Shown here piece after piece: positions 8,709-17,192 of a stretch of 41,472 bases of DNA. Source of the DNA: Virgibacillus alimentarius (GTDB lineage Bacteria; Bacillota; Bacilli; Bacillales; Amphibacillaceae); assembly GCF_000709085.1 (NCBI RefSeq), contig NZ_JFBD01000046.1, forward strand, positions 1-41,472, read 5' to 3'. Position 1 is the first letter of the stretch. The number at the start of each line of letters is the position of its first letter. The translations under genes were made by a program, and so were the position numbers. The notes under the pieces are model-generated. The model made no database searches, was not told the DNA's origin, and saw nothing but the letters and a program-made list of their open reading frames with translations.

Positions 8709-9179
8709 TTGGAAAGTTTACCAAAAGAAAGAACGTTGAAGGCCATTGAAAATTTTATTTTACAGCGTGAAAAGAATGAAAAGCAACAAAATGATGTAGC
8801 AGAAAGTTTATTAATACATCATGGATTTTCTGAGGGTAAGTTGTCTTTGACACAATTGCATATTGTAGCTTTAATAAATGAACAACCAAGTGAATCAAAT
8901 AATACATTTTTGGCAAATCAATTAGGTATTTCAAAACCAGCAGTAACGAAAGCCATTAATGCTTTAATGGAGAAAGGTATAGTTACTTCTCAGAAGAAAG
9001 AAAGTAATCAAAAGGCAGTTTTTTATAGTTTAACAAATACAGGAAAAGATCTTGTTTTAATTCATGAACAAATGCATCAAAAAGCACGAGAGAAGTATGA
9101 ACAATTATTAAATCAATTTACCGATGATGAATTACAGCTTATTACTAAGTTTTTAAATAAGTGGTCAGAGCAATTATAA
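8709..9179 (+). CDS. MarR-family regulator related to AdcR/ZitR
   Basis: A 156-residue winged-helix protein starting at TTG, eight bases after GGAGAGGAG. The layout matches AdcR: LSLTQLHIVALINEQ, then LANQLGISKPAVTKAINAL (recognition helix), VFYSLTNTGKDL (wing), and the C-terminal dimer helix ending TDDELQLITKFLNKW. Against AdcR, His51, His119 and His123 correspond to zinc ligands His42, His108 and His112, but the Glu41 and Glu107 positions are Leu50 and Ile118 and the Cys30 position is not Cys. So metal sensing may be altered or lost. The operators upstream fit AdcR. It overlaps no other gene; the NTF2-like gene follows 19 bases later and is probably co-regulated. No zinc transporter is nearby. 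Confidence 0.85.
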   Translation: MESLPKERTLKAIENFILQREKNEKQQNDVAESLLIHHGFSEGKLSLTQLHIVALINEQPSESNNTFLANQLGISKPAVTKAINALMEKGIVTSQKKESNQKAVFYSLTNTGKDLVLIHEQMHQKAREKYEQLLNQFTDDELQLITKFLNKWSEQL

Positions 9180-9198
9180 AATAAGGAGCGTGTATGTC

Positions 9199-9603
9199 AT
9201 GAACAAAAAGCAGGCTTATGATTTTTTAACAGAAGTTTATCAGGAGATCTTAGTAGCTATGAGAATAGAAAAAATACCTTACTACTTTAGTAAGGAGTAT
9301 ATTCAAACAACTGATGGAGTTAGTTCTAATATAACTGAATTTACCAATCACATTTCAGTACTCCATGAAGTTGTAAAGTCAATATCTATATCTCCATTTT
9401 ATGATTTTTTATTTGATGAAGATGAACAAACTGCAACACTTAGATATACTATCACTGTAGATAAGGTAGATGGGAACACTGGGGAGATAGAAGTTATAGC
9501 AATATTTGAATTAAGAGATCGTTTAATTGTACGTTGCAATGAACTATCTTGTCCTTTGGATCAAGATGAAGAACTTAAACATTTAGCAAAAATTAATTAC
9601 TAA
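9199..9603 (+). CDS. Small NTF2/SnoaL-like fold protein
   Basis: 134 residues from the ATG at 9199 (AAGGAG ten bases upstream; an in-frame GTG at 9190 is too close). The pattern of an N-terminal helical pair (AYDFLTEVYQEILV), a short strand, and a long curved sheet ending in ATLRYTITVDK...IEVIAIFELRDRLIVRCNEL is that of NTF2-like/SnoaL proteins, which bind small ligands or act as enzymes. No specific catalytic set can be assigned. It sits in one transcript with the MarR gene, so its product may deal with the signal the regulator senses. Family assignment rests on sequence feel only. Confidence 0.65.
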   Translation: MNKKQAYDFLTEVYQEILVAMRIEKIPYYFSKEYIQTTDGVSSNITEFTNHISVLHEVVKSISISPFYDFLFDEDEQTATLRYTITVDKVDGNTGEIEVIAIFELRDRLIVRCNELSCPLDQDEELKHLAKINY

Positions 9604-9613
9604 ATATAAATTT

Positions 9614-9690
9614 AGGCTTTTAAGCAAACGTGTACGATTGTAAAAATATACATTAAAAGATATGCTCTTAAGGTAAGCCTTTTTATTTTG
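9614..9690 (+). terminator. Probable terminator of the MarR transcript
   Basis: AGGCTT at 9614-9619 pairs with AAGCCT at 9675-9680, with a second inner pairing TTAAG/CTTAA, followed by TTTTTATTTT. The loop is long. Confidence 0.55.
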
Positions 9691-9894
9691 AGAAACGCAT
9701 TATTACTTTTAAGTTAATGGAAAAAAATCACGTAGTAAAAAGGAGCCTAACAAATTTAGTAATAAACAAAATTAATTAATGATTAAGAACCAGAGACAAT
9801 ATTAAATGTGATAACTGAATATGCTACAATGATGTTCAAATGTATTTTGTTCAATAATGTTGCCAGATTGTTGAAGTTAAGAGGGGATAGAAAA

Positions 9895-10098
9895 GTGGAA
9901 AAGAGTTATTCTTCGGGAGAAAAAACAGATGGATTTACATTAGGTGGTGCATCTGCAACATTAACAATTAGTATAGTTATGTGTTATTTGAGCCCCTTAC
10001 ACAATTTATATAGCCATCGTTTAGGGACAAACTTTGAAGCCTCTTTACGTGTTAATAGATATGAAGAATTCTGGTTACACTCAATCAAAATCGTGTAG
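9895..10098 (+). CDS. Small unknown peptide (67 aa) with a Gly-Gly motif
   Basis: The frame is open from 9808, but GAGGGGA at 9881-9887 is well placed for the GTG at 9895, and TGCTACAAT at about 9822-9830 resembles an extended -10 in front. The product starts MEKSYSSGEKTDGFTLGGAS and continues into a Ser/Thr-rich hydrophobic stretch TLTISIVMCYLSP, then a basic/aromatic tail. The leader-like acidic start and GG followed by a Ser/Thr-rich segment recall bacteriocin precursors, but there is one Cys only and no modification or export gene nearby. It could equally be a fragment. Function unknown. Confidence 0.35.
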   Translation: MEKSYSSGEKTDGFTLGGASATLTISIVMCYLSPLHNLYSHRLGTNFEASLRVNRYEEFWLHSIKIV

Positions 10099-10329
10099 TT
10101 ATTTGTTTCGAACTTAATCAACGTATGTTCTTCTTAACTTTAAATTTCATGAGAATGGAAAGATATAAAAACTATATAGTATGGCAAAAATATCCGACCA
10201 TTTTTTGTAAATAATTATCATAAGTAGGAATAATGTGATTAACAGATTAATTGTTCTAGTTTAAAACATGGTCAAATCCGTGTTTGTGAAATAATAGAAA
10301 ATTTCATTAGAAATTTATATAACTAGCGG

Positions 10330-10396
10330 AAAGTCTACTTATCAAGAAAATGAAAGCAGTTATAAATGAAGATCCGCATAGTAAGTAGACTTTTTG
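10330..10396 (+). terminator. Inverted repeat with T-run, probable terminator
   Basis: AAAGTCTACTTA at 10330-10341 is the reverse complement of TAAGTAGACTTT at 10382-10393, followed by TT. The 12-bp stem has a 40-base loop containing GATCCGC, which can alternatively pair with GCGGA just before the stem. It lies 60 bases before the next gene, so it may end the preceding transcript or act as an attenuator. The remaining bases of the 10099-10453 gap show no gene. Confidence 0.55.
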
Positions 10397-10453
10397 AATG
10401 ATATAATACAATTAAAATGAGTAGTTATTCGTAAATCAGACTAGGGGAGAGAC

Positions 10454-11305
10454 ATGGTAATGGATAAGAGCAAGGCACTCATGGCGTTTAAAGACCAAGG
10501 GATTCAGTGGTTTTTAAACACTTTATCGGAGCTTGGAGCTTCAACAATGAAGGAGCATATTTCACATTTTTTGTCCGATGGATTGTCGGAGATAGCATCT
10601 GATGCGACAACTTCAACGATACCTGGTCTTTATGGCGTAGTACAGGGTTATAAATTAAGAAGGTACAGAGAAAATACTATGAAATATATTGATGCAATTT
10701 CGTTGAAAGTAGATGAAATTCAATACAATATGGAAAATAATTGGGGTAACTATGAGGAAAAAATTAATAAACTTCATGGTATAGTAATGGATTATATAGA
10801 AAATGAACGGCAAGTGGATAAGGTTGAGTTTTTTGTTAATGGATTTGTGAATATAACGACTCATGATCCAGATAGTTTATCAGAAGACTTTGTTTTGACG
10901 TACTATAATCTCTTGAATTCTTTAAGCATGGTAGATATTGCGGTGTTAAGGGATATATATTTTACTCGTACGAAGTCATTTTATGAAGTGGTTGATGAGT
11001 ATAGTATAAGACATGATCAATATAAGTCAGTCCAAAATAATTTGTTTAGATTAGGTTTATTGACTACGAAAACAGAACAAGAAAGTACGTCTGATCTTGA
11101 AAAATTATTTGATTCGGTTAATGGAATTATTAATCATATCAAAGATTACAATAGTAAATTTGAAAACATCCTTAAAGGTAAAAAAAAGAGATTACCCGAA
11201 TTAAAAGAGAAAAATATCAAAATGAAGTCAAAAGAACGCTTTGGAATATCGAAATTCGGAAGCGATTTTGTAAGGTTTTTTCTATATACATCTGAAAATT
11301 TGTAA
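10454..11305 (+). CDS. Unknown mostly helical protein
   Basis: 283 residues from the ATG at 10454, which follows AGGGGAG; a second ATG two codons on is also possible. I do not recognise the family with confidence. The N-terminal part (FLNTLSELGASTMKEHISHF, TSTIPGLYGVVQGYKLRRY) has a weakly hydrophobic glycine-containing helix then a basic turn, followed by long amphipathic helices (MKYIDAISLKVDEIQYNMEN), and a C-terminal segment with a winged-helix look (VQNNLFRLGLLTTKTEQ). Such architecture is seen in phage-exclusion and DUF4393-like proteins, but this is only a resemblance. It is a single gene between a terminator and the YaaC-family gene inside the island. Confidence 0.75.
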   Translation: MVMDKSKALMAFKDQGIQWFLNTLSELGASTMKEHISHFLSDGLSEIASDATTSTIPGLYGVVQGYKLRRYRENTMKYIDAISLKVDEIQYNMENNWGNYEEKINKLHGIVMDYIENERQVDKVEFFVNGFVNITTHDPDSLSEDFVLTYYNLLNSLSMVDIAVLRDIYFTRTKSFYEVVDEYSIRHDQYKSVQNNLFRLGLLTTKTEQESTSDLEKLFDSVNGIINHIKDYNSKFENILKGKKKRLPELKEKNIKMKSKERFGISKFGSDFVRFFLYTSENL

Positions 11306-11433
11306 ACGAAAGAGGTTTTAGAGAATTTTATTAATATAACAGTTCTTATCGCACGAATATCATCCTGCTAATAGTGCTATATTGTTGATTAAATAACTAC
11401 GGATAATTGAATATATTTGGAGGTTTATTTTTG

Positions 11434-11466
11434 ATGATAAGGAATGTTAGTAAAGGGGGCGTATGA
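11434..11466 (+). CDS. Ten-codon leader cistron overlapping the YaaC gene start
   Basis: GGAGG at 11419-11423 precedes ATG 11434 (or TTG 11431). The frame reads MIRNVSKGGV and stops at TGA 11464-11466, sharing ATGA with the start of the next gene. Its last codons contain the next gene's ribosome binding site AAAGGGGG. The layout fits translational coupling, but such a short frame can arise by chance. Confidence 0.25.
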   Translation: MIRNVSKGGV

Positions 11467-12509
11467 AAATAGATATACGGCCGATAAAATATAATCAAAA
11501 AGAGATTTCATTACATAAAACTATAGTAAATCCTAAATTTGGAAATAAAACAGTATTAGTAAGCGATCCATGGGATTACGTTGAAATGTGGCTAAAAAGG
11601 AACAATGGAATGGACGAGGCTATTTTTTATTGGCAACAAGCGAAGCACTTTTATGAGGCTTCAAAAATGTTACCATTAACATCTTCCCCTCTTACATTAT
11701 ATTATTGCTTTTTAAATGCTACAAAAACACTACTTACTGTTAAAAAAGTATCTTTTTCAAATAAACATGGCGTTTTTGGTAAATCATACAAGCGAACAGC
11801 TCATTTACCAAATGAACATGTAACTTTTTTAACAAGTGGAATATTACCGGCTTTAGGAAATTACTTTAATCAACCAATAGTTAAAAATGAAAAATATAAT
11901 TTAAAAGAATTGCTGTATAATCTGCCTTATATACATAGAGCATATTGTTTAACTTTTAAAGAACCAGAACTCTTTATCCCCATTAAAGAACCTAGGTTTG
12001 TAAAAAAAACAAATTCTAGTGAAAGTTGGTTTACAGCTAGGTTAGATAAAAACTATGCAAATGGACATACATTAAATAAATTGCCAAGTTTTTTTGAAAA
12101 GGATTATACCACTAAAAGTAATGATTCCATTCGATTTAAGAAAAAATTTAAATGGATTAGTACAAACAATATTACTAAAGATCAAAGTATAAAAAGACTG
12201 TCTAATAAACATCAAAGAATCAGAAAAAATACTTTCTATATAACTGGCTTGACACGGCTATGGTATATAAAACGTGTAGGCTTGAAAACTATAATAGACC
12301 ATAATTCTCTAATGATAACATTTGCAATAATGCATAGGTTGAGTGAGCTATCTAGATATGAAAACATTTTGTTATACAAACATTTAAATGCTCAACATAA
12401 TTGGCTGTTGTCGGAGTTTATAAAGAATTCCCCAAATCAATTTATAGATGAAATTGCATCAGAAATTACAGGAGAAGAATTCATGGTTCCTGGATATGTC
12501 GAAAAATAA
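11463..12509 (+). CDS. YaaC-family protein
   Basis: A 348-residue protein with the marks of the YaaC-like family: an N-terminal Trp-rich segment (DPWDYVEMWLKR), a helical block ASKMLPLTSSPLTLYYCFLN followed by KTLL, a conserved KHGVFG, and a C-terminal part with MHRLSELSRYENILLY and SEFIKNSPNQFIDEIASEIT. The molecular function of YaaC is not established; homologues occur as a housekeeping gene in Bacillus and repeatedly in phage-defence regions. This copy lies inside an island, not near dnaA or guaB, so it is an accessory paralogue. The ATG at 11463 is supported by AAAGGGGG. A lone gene or a pair with the unknown protein before it. Confidence 0.7.
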   Translation: MKIDIRPIKYNQKEISLHKTIVNPKFGNKTVLVSDPWDYVEMWLKRNNGMDEAIFYWQQAKHFYEASKMLPLTSSPLTLYYCFLNATKTLLTVKKVSFSNKHGVFGKSYKRTAHLPNEHVTFLTSGILPALGNYFNQPIVKNEKYNLKELLYNLPYIHRAYCLTFKEPELFIPIKEPRFVKKTNSSESWFTARLDKNYANGHTLNKLPSFFEKDYTTKSNDSIRFKKKFKWISTNNITKDQSIKRLSNKHQRIRKNTFYITGLTRLWYIKRVGLKTIIDHNSLMITFAIMHRLSELSRYENILLYKHLNAQHNWLLSEFIKNSPNQFIDEIASEITGEEFMVPGYVEK

Positions 12510-12702
12510 TTCTTATTTAATAAATAGATTTTCTGTAAAGGTTTTTGATTTTTAAATAAAGTATCACAAGACCTGCCTTTCTAGCAGTTTTTAACTAAAC
12601 GTATCATAACTTTTAAGATTTGAAGTGTTTTCTGACTCCACGGTACATTAGGTTTTATAGCGGTTCAAAACTTAATATCATAAGTGGAAAGGAAAATGCG
12701 GT

Positions 12703-13257
12703 GTGAAATACGGATATTCAAGAATTTCAACAATCGAACAAGATTTGCGTTCCCAGCTGAAGATGTTGGAAGAGGAGAATTGTGATTATATTTATACGGA
12801 AAAATTTACAGGAACTAAAATGGATAGAAAAGAATTTAACAAATTATTAGACGTGCTAGAAGAAGGGGATACTTTAGTTGTTACAAAACTAGATAGATTT
12901 GCAAGAAGTGTGCGAGGCGGCATTGAAGTCATCAAACAACTTTTTGATTTGGGTGTAAGAGTACATGTTCTAAATATGGGAGTTATCGAAAACACTCCTA
13001 CTGGTAGATTAATTTTTAATATCATGATGTCTTTTGCCGAGTTCGAACGAGATATGATTGTTGAGCGAACACAGGAAGGTAAGATGATGGCAAAACAGGA
13101 TCCAGACTTTCGAGAAGGCAGACCTAGAAAATATTCTAGGAAACAATTGGATCATGCAATGAAGCTAAAAGATACACATACATATAAGCAGGTAGAGGAA
13201 ATGACGGGCATATCTAAGCCAACTTTATATCGGGCATTAAAACAAATCAAAATTTAA
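12703..13257 (+). CDS. Small serine recombinase (resolvase/invertase)
   Basis: A 184-residue recombinase of the resolvase/invertase class. The catalytic domain shows the nucleophile Ser9 in [11 protein letters not shown], the conserved arginines in [12 protein letters not shown], and the late motif [15 protein letters not shown]; the C-terminal helix-turn-helix is [20 protein letters not shown]. The start is GTG 12703 behind AAAGGAAAA. It could resolve transposon cointegrates or invert a nearby segment. The type I restriction operon begins 186 bases downstream, but I saw no inverted hsdS copy it might switch. No obvious transposase partner is adjacent. The 190 bases upstream may hold its recombination site; I could not define one. 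Confidence 0.93.
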   Translation: MKYGYSRISTIEQDLRSQLKMLEEENCDYIYTEKFTGTKMDRKEFNKLLDVLEEGDTLVVTKLDRFARSVRGGIEVIKQLFDLGVRVHVLNMGVIENTPTGRLIFNIMMSFAEFERDMIVERTQEGKMMAKQDPDFREGRPRKYSRKQLDHAMKLKDTHTYKQVEEMTGISKPTLYRALKQIKI

Positions 13258-13274
13258 TAGCATTTATAAAGATT

Positions 13275-13309
13275 GACATGGTTTAAATTATTTTGAACCA
13301 TGTCTTTTT
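13275..13309 (+). terminator. Intrinsic terminator after the serine recombinase
   Basis: GACATGGTT at 13275-13283 and AACCATGTC at 13296-13304 form a perfect 9-bp stem followed by TTTTT. It separates the recombinase from the hsd operon. Confidence 0.85.
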
Positions 13310-13443
13310 ATGTGCTTCTAGAAAATAAATGATATCATATAGGATAGAAAGATTGATTTGTACAGGTACGAAAATGAAGTGACTGGATTATTAGAAAACA
13401 TCAAATTGTACATAGTGATATACATATATTAGGGGGAAAATGA

Positions 13444-16005
13444 ATGATTACATCAGAAGAAATAAAAAGAAGGCTATGGGACGGAGCGAATAATCTGAGG
13501 GGTTCCATGGACGCAAGTAGATACAAAGATTATATGCTAGGTTTAATGTTCTATAAATTCTTGAGCGATAAAACACTGGAGACATTTGTAACGACAAGTG
13601 GAACGAAAGGTACGGAAGCGGAAATTGTTCAAACTTACCAAGATGCTTACGCGAGTTATGGCGATAATTTAATTAAAATGATCCAAAATGTGCTTGGCTA
13701 TTATGTCTTGCCGCATCATTTATATCAAACATGGCTGAAAGATATTCGAGAAGGTACATTTGAACTCGAAAAAGTAACGGAAAGTTTACAAAGCTTTGAA
13801 CGTACCGTCGCGACTACTGGAGATATTGATGACTTCAAAGGGTTATTCTCCAGTTCAACGATTGATTTAACAGATTCTGCTTTAGGAAGTAACTTGAATG
13901 CACGTAGTAAAAATATTCGCCAATTAATTGAGCTATTTGCTGATTTGAACATGGTTGCACTTCAAAAAGGCGATGTTTTAGGCGATGCATATGAATATTT
14001 AATTGGTCAGTTTGCGATGGAGTCCGGAAAGAAAGCTGGCGAGTTCTATACACCTAGACAAGTAAGTGAAGTCATGGCGCAAATTGTTGCGAAAACAACT
14101 AGTGTAGAATCGATCTATGACCCAGCAGTTGGTTCGGGTTCTTTACTATTAACGGTGGGAAAACATTTAAATGAAGAAGGCAGAAAAGATCTTCATTATT
14201 ACGGGCAAGAGAAAAACACCGCAACTTACAACTTAACACGCATGAACTTATTATTACATGGCGTTCGTCCTGAAAAAATGACAGTAAATAATGGAGATAC
14301 ATTAGCGCAAGATTGGCCAGAAGATCCTGAACGTCCGAATGAAGGGGTCCAATTTGATGCGGTCGTCATGAACCCGCCTTATTCGGTTAAAAATTGGAAC
14401 CAAGAAGGTTTGAAAGTGACGGATCCTCGTTTTGAAATCGCAGGAGTTTTACCACCAGACTCTAAAGGAGATTATGCGTTTCTATTACATGGACTGTTCC
14501 ACTTGGGTCAAGAAGGAACAATGGCAATAGTTCTACCACATGGAGTGTTATTCCGTGGTGGAGCAGAAGGCGAAATTCGTAAACGTTTATTAGATAAAAA
14601 TCATATTGATGCGGTGATTGGTTTACCTGACAAATTATTCACGAATACAGGAATTCCCGTCACAGTGATTATTTTAAAGAAAAATCGTGCATTAGATGAC
14701 CCTGTCTTGATGATTGATGCATCAAAAGCCTTTGTCAAAGAAGGGAAACAAAATGTATTGCAAGAAAAAGATATTTCCAAAATCGTAGATACATATATCG
14801 AACGAACGGAAGAAAAAGGCTATAGCCATCAAGCGACGCAAAAAGAAATTAAGGAAAACGAATATAATTTAAACATTCCACGTTATATCGAAGCAATCGA
14901 TGAAGATATTGCACAAGATGTAGATGCGCATTTATATGGTGGCATACCTATCCACCAGATTGAACAATTAACGGTGTTACATGATATGGCAAAAGATGTT
15001 CTTTATGATGCTTTTCGAGAAGTACGTCCGGGTTATGTAGAATTAACGACATCCATAGATGAATTAACAGAGAACGTATTAGCTAATCAAACAGTTCAAA
15101 AGCAAATAGAGGACTTAAAAAAATCTTTATACACTTATATGAATACGTATTGGGAAAAATTAAAAACAGTTCAGGATGTTAATAATGTTGAGCCACTGAA
15201 AGATGATATGTTAACGGAAATCAAACAGTTGTTAAAACAATTCAATCATGTCAGTACTTATGCAGGTTATCAGATCATCGCAGAGTTATGGGAAGAGATG
15301 CTCGCAGAAGATACGGAGAAAATTGCAATCAGTGATTTTTACACCGTTGGAAGAACACGTGAACCTAATATGGTGACCAAAGGTTCGGGTAAAACAAAAC
15401 GAACAGAACAGGATGGTTGGATTGGTGCGATTGTGCCGAATGAACTTATCTTACAAGAGCTCTATACTGATGAATTAGAAGAAGTAGAAACAAAACAAGC
15501 ATCTTTAGCATCCATTACGGATGAAATCAATGAACTTGTCGAAGCGGCAAAAGTAGAAGAAAGTGAGGAAGAAGCGGCATTAGGGGATGCGTTAAATGCC
15601 AGAGAAGACGATTTTACACTTTCAGCAGTTAGGTCAGAAATAAAAAATGTAGAAAAAGATTCAAATGAATATGAACTATTGGATAAAGTGAGAAACTTAC
15701 TAGATGAAAAATCTGCATTAACTAGAGAGATTAAAGCAAAAGAAAAAGCATTAAATGAACAAGTGGAAGATAAAATTGAAAATTTAACAGATGAAGAAAT
15801 GGAGCAATTGATGTATCAAAAATGGTTTGGTGATTTAACAGATAAGATGACACAATTGATAGAGATTCCACTTAAAAATGAATTGGATACCTTGAAAGAG
15901 TTACAAGCAAGATATGCGGATACGTTAGAAACGATTGAAAAGGAAAGTCAGTCACTTGAAGCACAATTTGAAGAGATGCTAAAAGAATTGGTGGTGACAG
16001 AGTGA
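13444..16005 (+). CDS. hsdM: Type I restriction-modification methyltransferase subunit
   Basis: HsdM methylates adenine in the target recognised by HsdS. The 853-residue protein has the N-terminal helical HsdM_N domain (about 1-150), then the N6-adenine methyltransferase domain with GEFYTPRQVSEVM (about 200), SAM-binding motif I DPAVGSGSL (about 226-234) and catalytic motif IV NPPY (about 310-313). From about 520 on there is a long extra C-terminal part: an oligomerisation-like block (ISDFYTVGRTREPNM...GWIGAIVPNEL) and extended acidic coiled coils ending at 853. Classical HsdM are roughly 500-530 residues; such elongated forms are common in Firmicutes. ATG 13444 follows AGGGGG. It overlaps hsdS. 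Confidence 0.95.
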   Translation: MITSEEIKRRLWDGANNLRGSMDASRYKDYMLGLMFYKFLSDKTLETFVTTSGTKGTEAEIVQTYQDAYASYGDNLIKMIQNVLGYYVLPHHLYQTWLKDIREGTFELEKVTESLQSFERTVATTGDIDDFKGLFSSSTIDLTDSALGSNLNARSKNIRQLIELFADLNMVALQKGDVLGDAYEYLIGQFAMESGKKAGEFYTPRQVSEVMAQIVAKTTSVESIYDPAVGSGSLLLTVGKHLNEEGRKDLHYYGQEKNTATYNLTRMNLLLHGVRPEKMTVNNGDTLAQDWPEDPERPNEGVQFDAVVMNPPYSVKNWNQEGLKVTDPRFEIAGVLPPDSKGDYAFLLHGLFHLGQEGTMAIVLPHGVLFRGGAEGEIRKRLLDKNHIDAVIGLPDKLFTNTGIPVTVIILKKNRALDDPVLMIDASKAFVKEGKQNVLQEKDISKIVDTYIERTEEKGYSHQATQKEIKENEYNLNIPRYIEAIDEDIAQDVDAHLYGGIPIHQIEQLTVLHDMAKDVLYDAFREVRPGYVELTTSIDELTENVLANQTVQKQIEDLKKSLYTYMNTYWEKLKTVQDVNNVEPLKDDMLTEIKQLLKQFNHVSTYAGYQIIAELWEEMLAEDTEKIAISDFYTVGRTREPNMVTKGSGKTKRTEQDGWIGAIVPNELILQELYTDELEEVETKQASLASITDEINELVEAAKVEESEEEAALGDALNAREDDFTLSAVRSEIKNVEKDSNEYELLDKVRNLLDEKSALTREIKAKEKALNEQVEDKIENLTDEEMEQLMYQKWFGDLTDKMTQLIEIPLKNELDTLKELQARYADTLETIEKESQSLEAQFEEMLKELVVTE

Positions 16006-17177
16006 TGGGAGAGAAAAGGTTGGTGCCTAAGAGAAGGTTTAAAGGGTTTGAAAAGAATTGGGACGTTATAACTTTAGAAGAAACATCTCAGAAGATTGGT
16101 GACGGCCTCCATGGCACCCCAAAGTACGATGATAATGGTAGTGTCTATTTTATAAATGGAAATAATATTTTTAATGGAAAGATTAATTTTTATAAAGATA
16201 CGAAAACTGTAACTAAATATGAACAATCATCCAATGATTTGTTGTTAGATACTGACACTATTTTAATATCTGTTAATGGTACTATTGGTAATTTAGCTTT
16301 CTATAATGGTGAAGAAATTATGCTTGGAAAAAGTGTTGCTTTTATTATATTGAAGAAAAATGAAAAACAATATATATTTTATTATTTGCAAACTCCAAAT
16401 GTATATAACTATTTTTTAAACAATTTAACTGGTTCTACAATTAAAAATTTAGGACTAAAGCAAATTAAAGAAACAGAAGTGGCTTTACCAGTTATAAAAG
16501 AACAACAAAGAATCGGAGAGTTTTTCAATATTTTAGACGAACGCATAGCAAATCAAGAACGGAAGATTGCTAAAGTCAAAGATTTAAAATCAGCTTATCT
16601 AACGGAAATGTTCCCCAAAGAAGGGGAAACCGTACCGAAAAGACGATTTAAAGGGTTTGAGGATGAATGGAAAACAAAAAGATTAGGCGAAATATCATTT
16701 ATAAACACTGGAGAAAGTGATGTTAAGGACTCTGTTTCAGATGGAGAATATCCATTCTTTGTACGTTCTAAAAATATCGAGAATAGTGACACTTATACGT
16801 ATGATGGTGAGGCAATTTTAATCCCAGGAGAAGGGAAATTGGGTGAGATATATCATTATTACAATGGTAAATTTAACTATCATCAAAGGGTTTATAAAAT
16901 TTCTGATTTCGACGAAAATGTAGATGGAAAGTTCATTTATTATATTATGCATACGACATTTAAACAACATGCATTAAAACACACGGTAAAAGCGACTGTT
17001 GATTCACTTAGATTACCAACATTAACAAGTTACAAGTTTTGTTTGCCAAATAAAAAAGAACAACAAAAAATAGGATCATTTTTCAAAAACTTAGATAATC
17101 AAATCGAAATGGAAGAAAAGAAACTAGATAAGCTACAAAAAATGAAGGAAGCGTATTTAGAAGAAATGTTTGTGTAG
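16005..17177 (+). CDS. hsdS: Type I restriction-modification specificity subunit
   Basis: HsdS of 390 residues with two target recognition domains, each headed by the same sequence, VPKRRFKGFE, at about residues 6 and 210, and each followed by a conserved coiled-coil arm (KEQQRIGEFFNILDERIANQERKI and KEQQKIGSFFKNLDNQIEMEEKKL). The arms set the spacer between the two half-sites. The DNA repeats encoding the arms and the VPKRRF segments are natural places for domain swapping. The ATG overlaps the hsdM stop (TGATG; a GTG one codon earlier is also possible). Specificity cannot be deduced by eye. The gene is somewhat more AT-rich in the recognition domains than hsdM and hsdR, typical of exchanged TRDs. 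Confidence 0.95.
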   Translation: MGEKRLVPKRRFKGFEKNWDVITLEETSQKIGDGLHGTPKYDDNGSVYFINGNNIFNGKINFYKDTKTVTKYEQSSNDLLLDTDTILISVNGTIGNLAFYNGEEIMLGKSVAFIILKKNEKQYIFYYLQTPNVYNYFLNNLTGSTIKNLGLKQIKETEVALPVIKEQQRIGEFFNILDERIANQERKIAKVKDLKSAYLTEMFPKEGETVPKRRFKGFEDEWKTKRLGEISFINTGESDVKDSVSDGEYPFFVRSKNIENSDTYTYDGEAILIPGEGKLGEIYHYYNGKFNYHQRVYKISDFDENVDGKFIYYIMHTTFKQHALKHTVKATVDSLRLPTLTSYKFCLPNKKEQQKIGSFFKNLDNQIEMEEKKLDKLQKMKEAYLEEMFV

Positions 17178-17192
17178 GAAGGAGGATTTACG

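Noticed and set aside
12703-17177. Invertible hsdS locus
   Set aside because: Only one hsdS and no inverted TRD copy in the window; recombinase adjacency alone is not enough.
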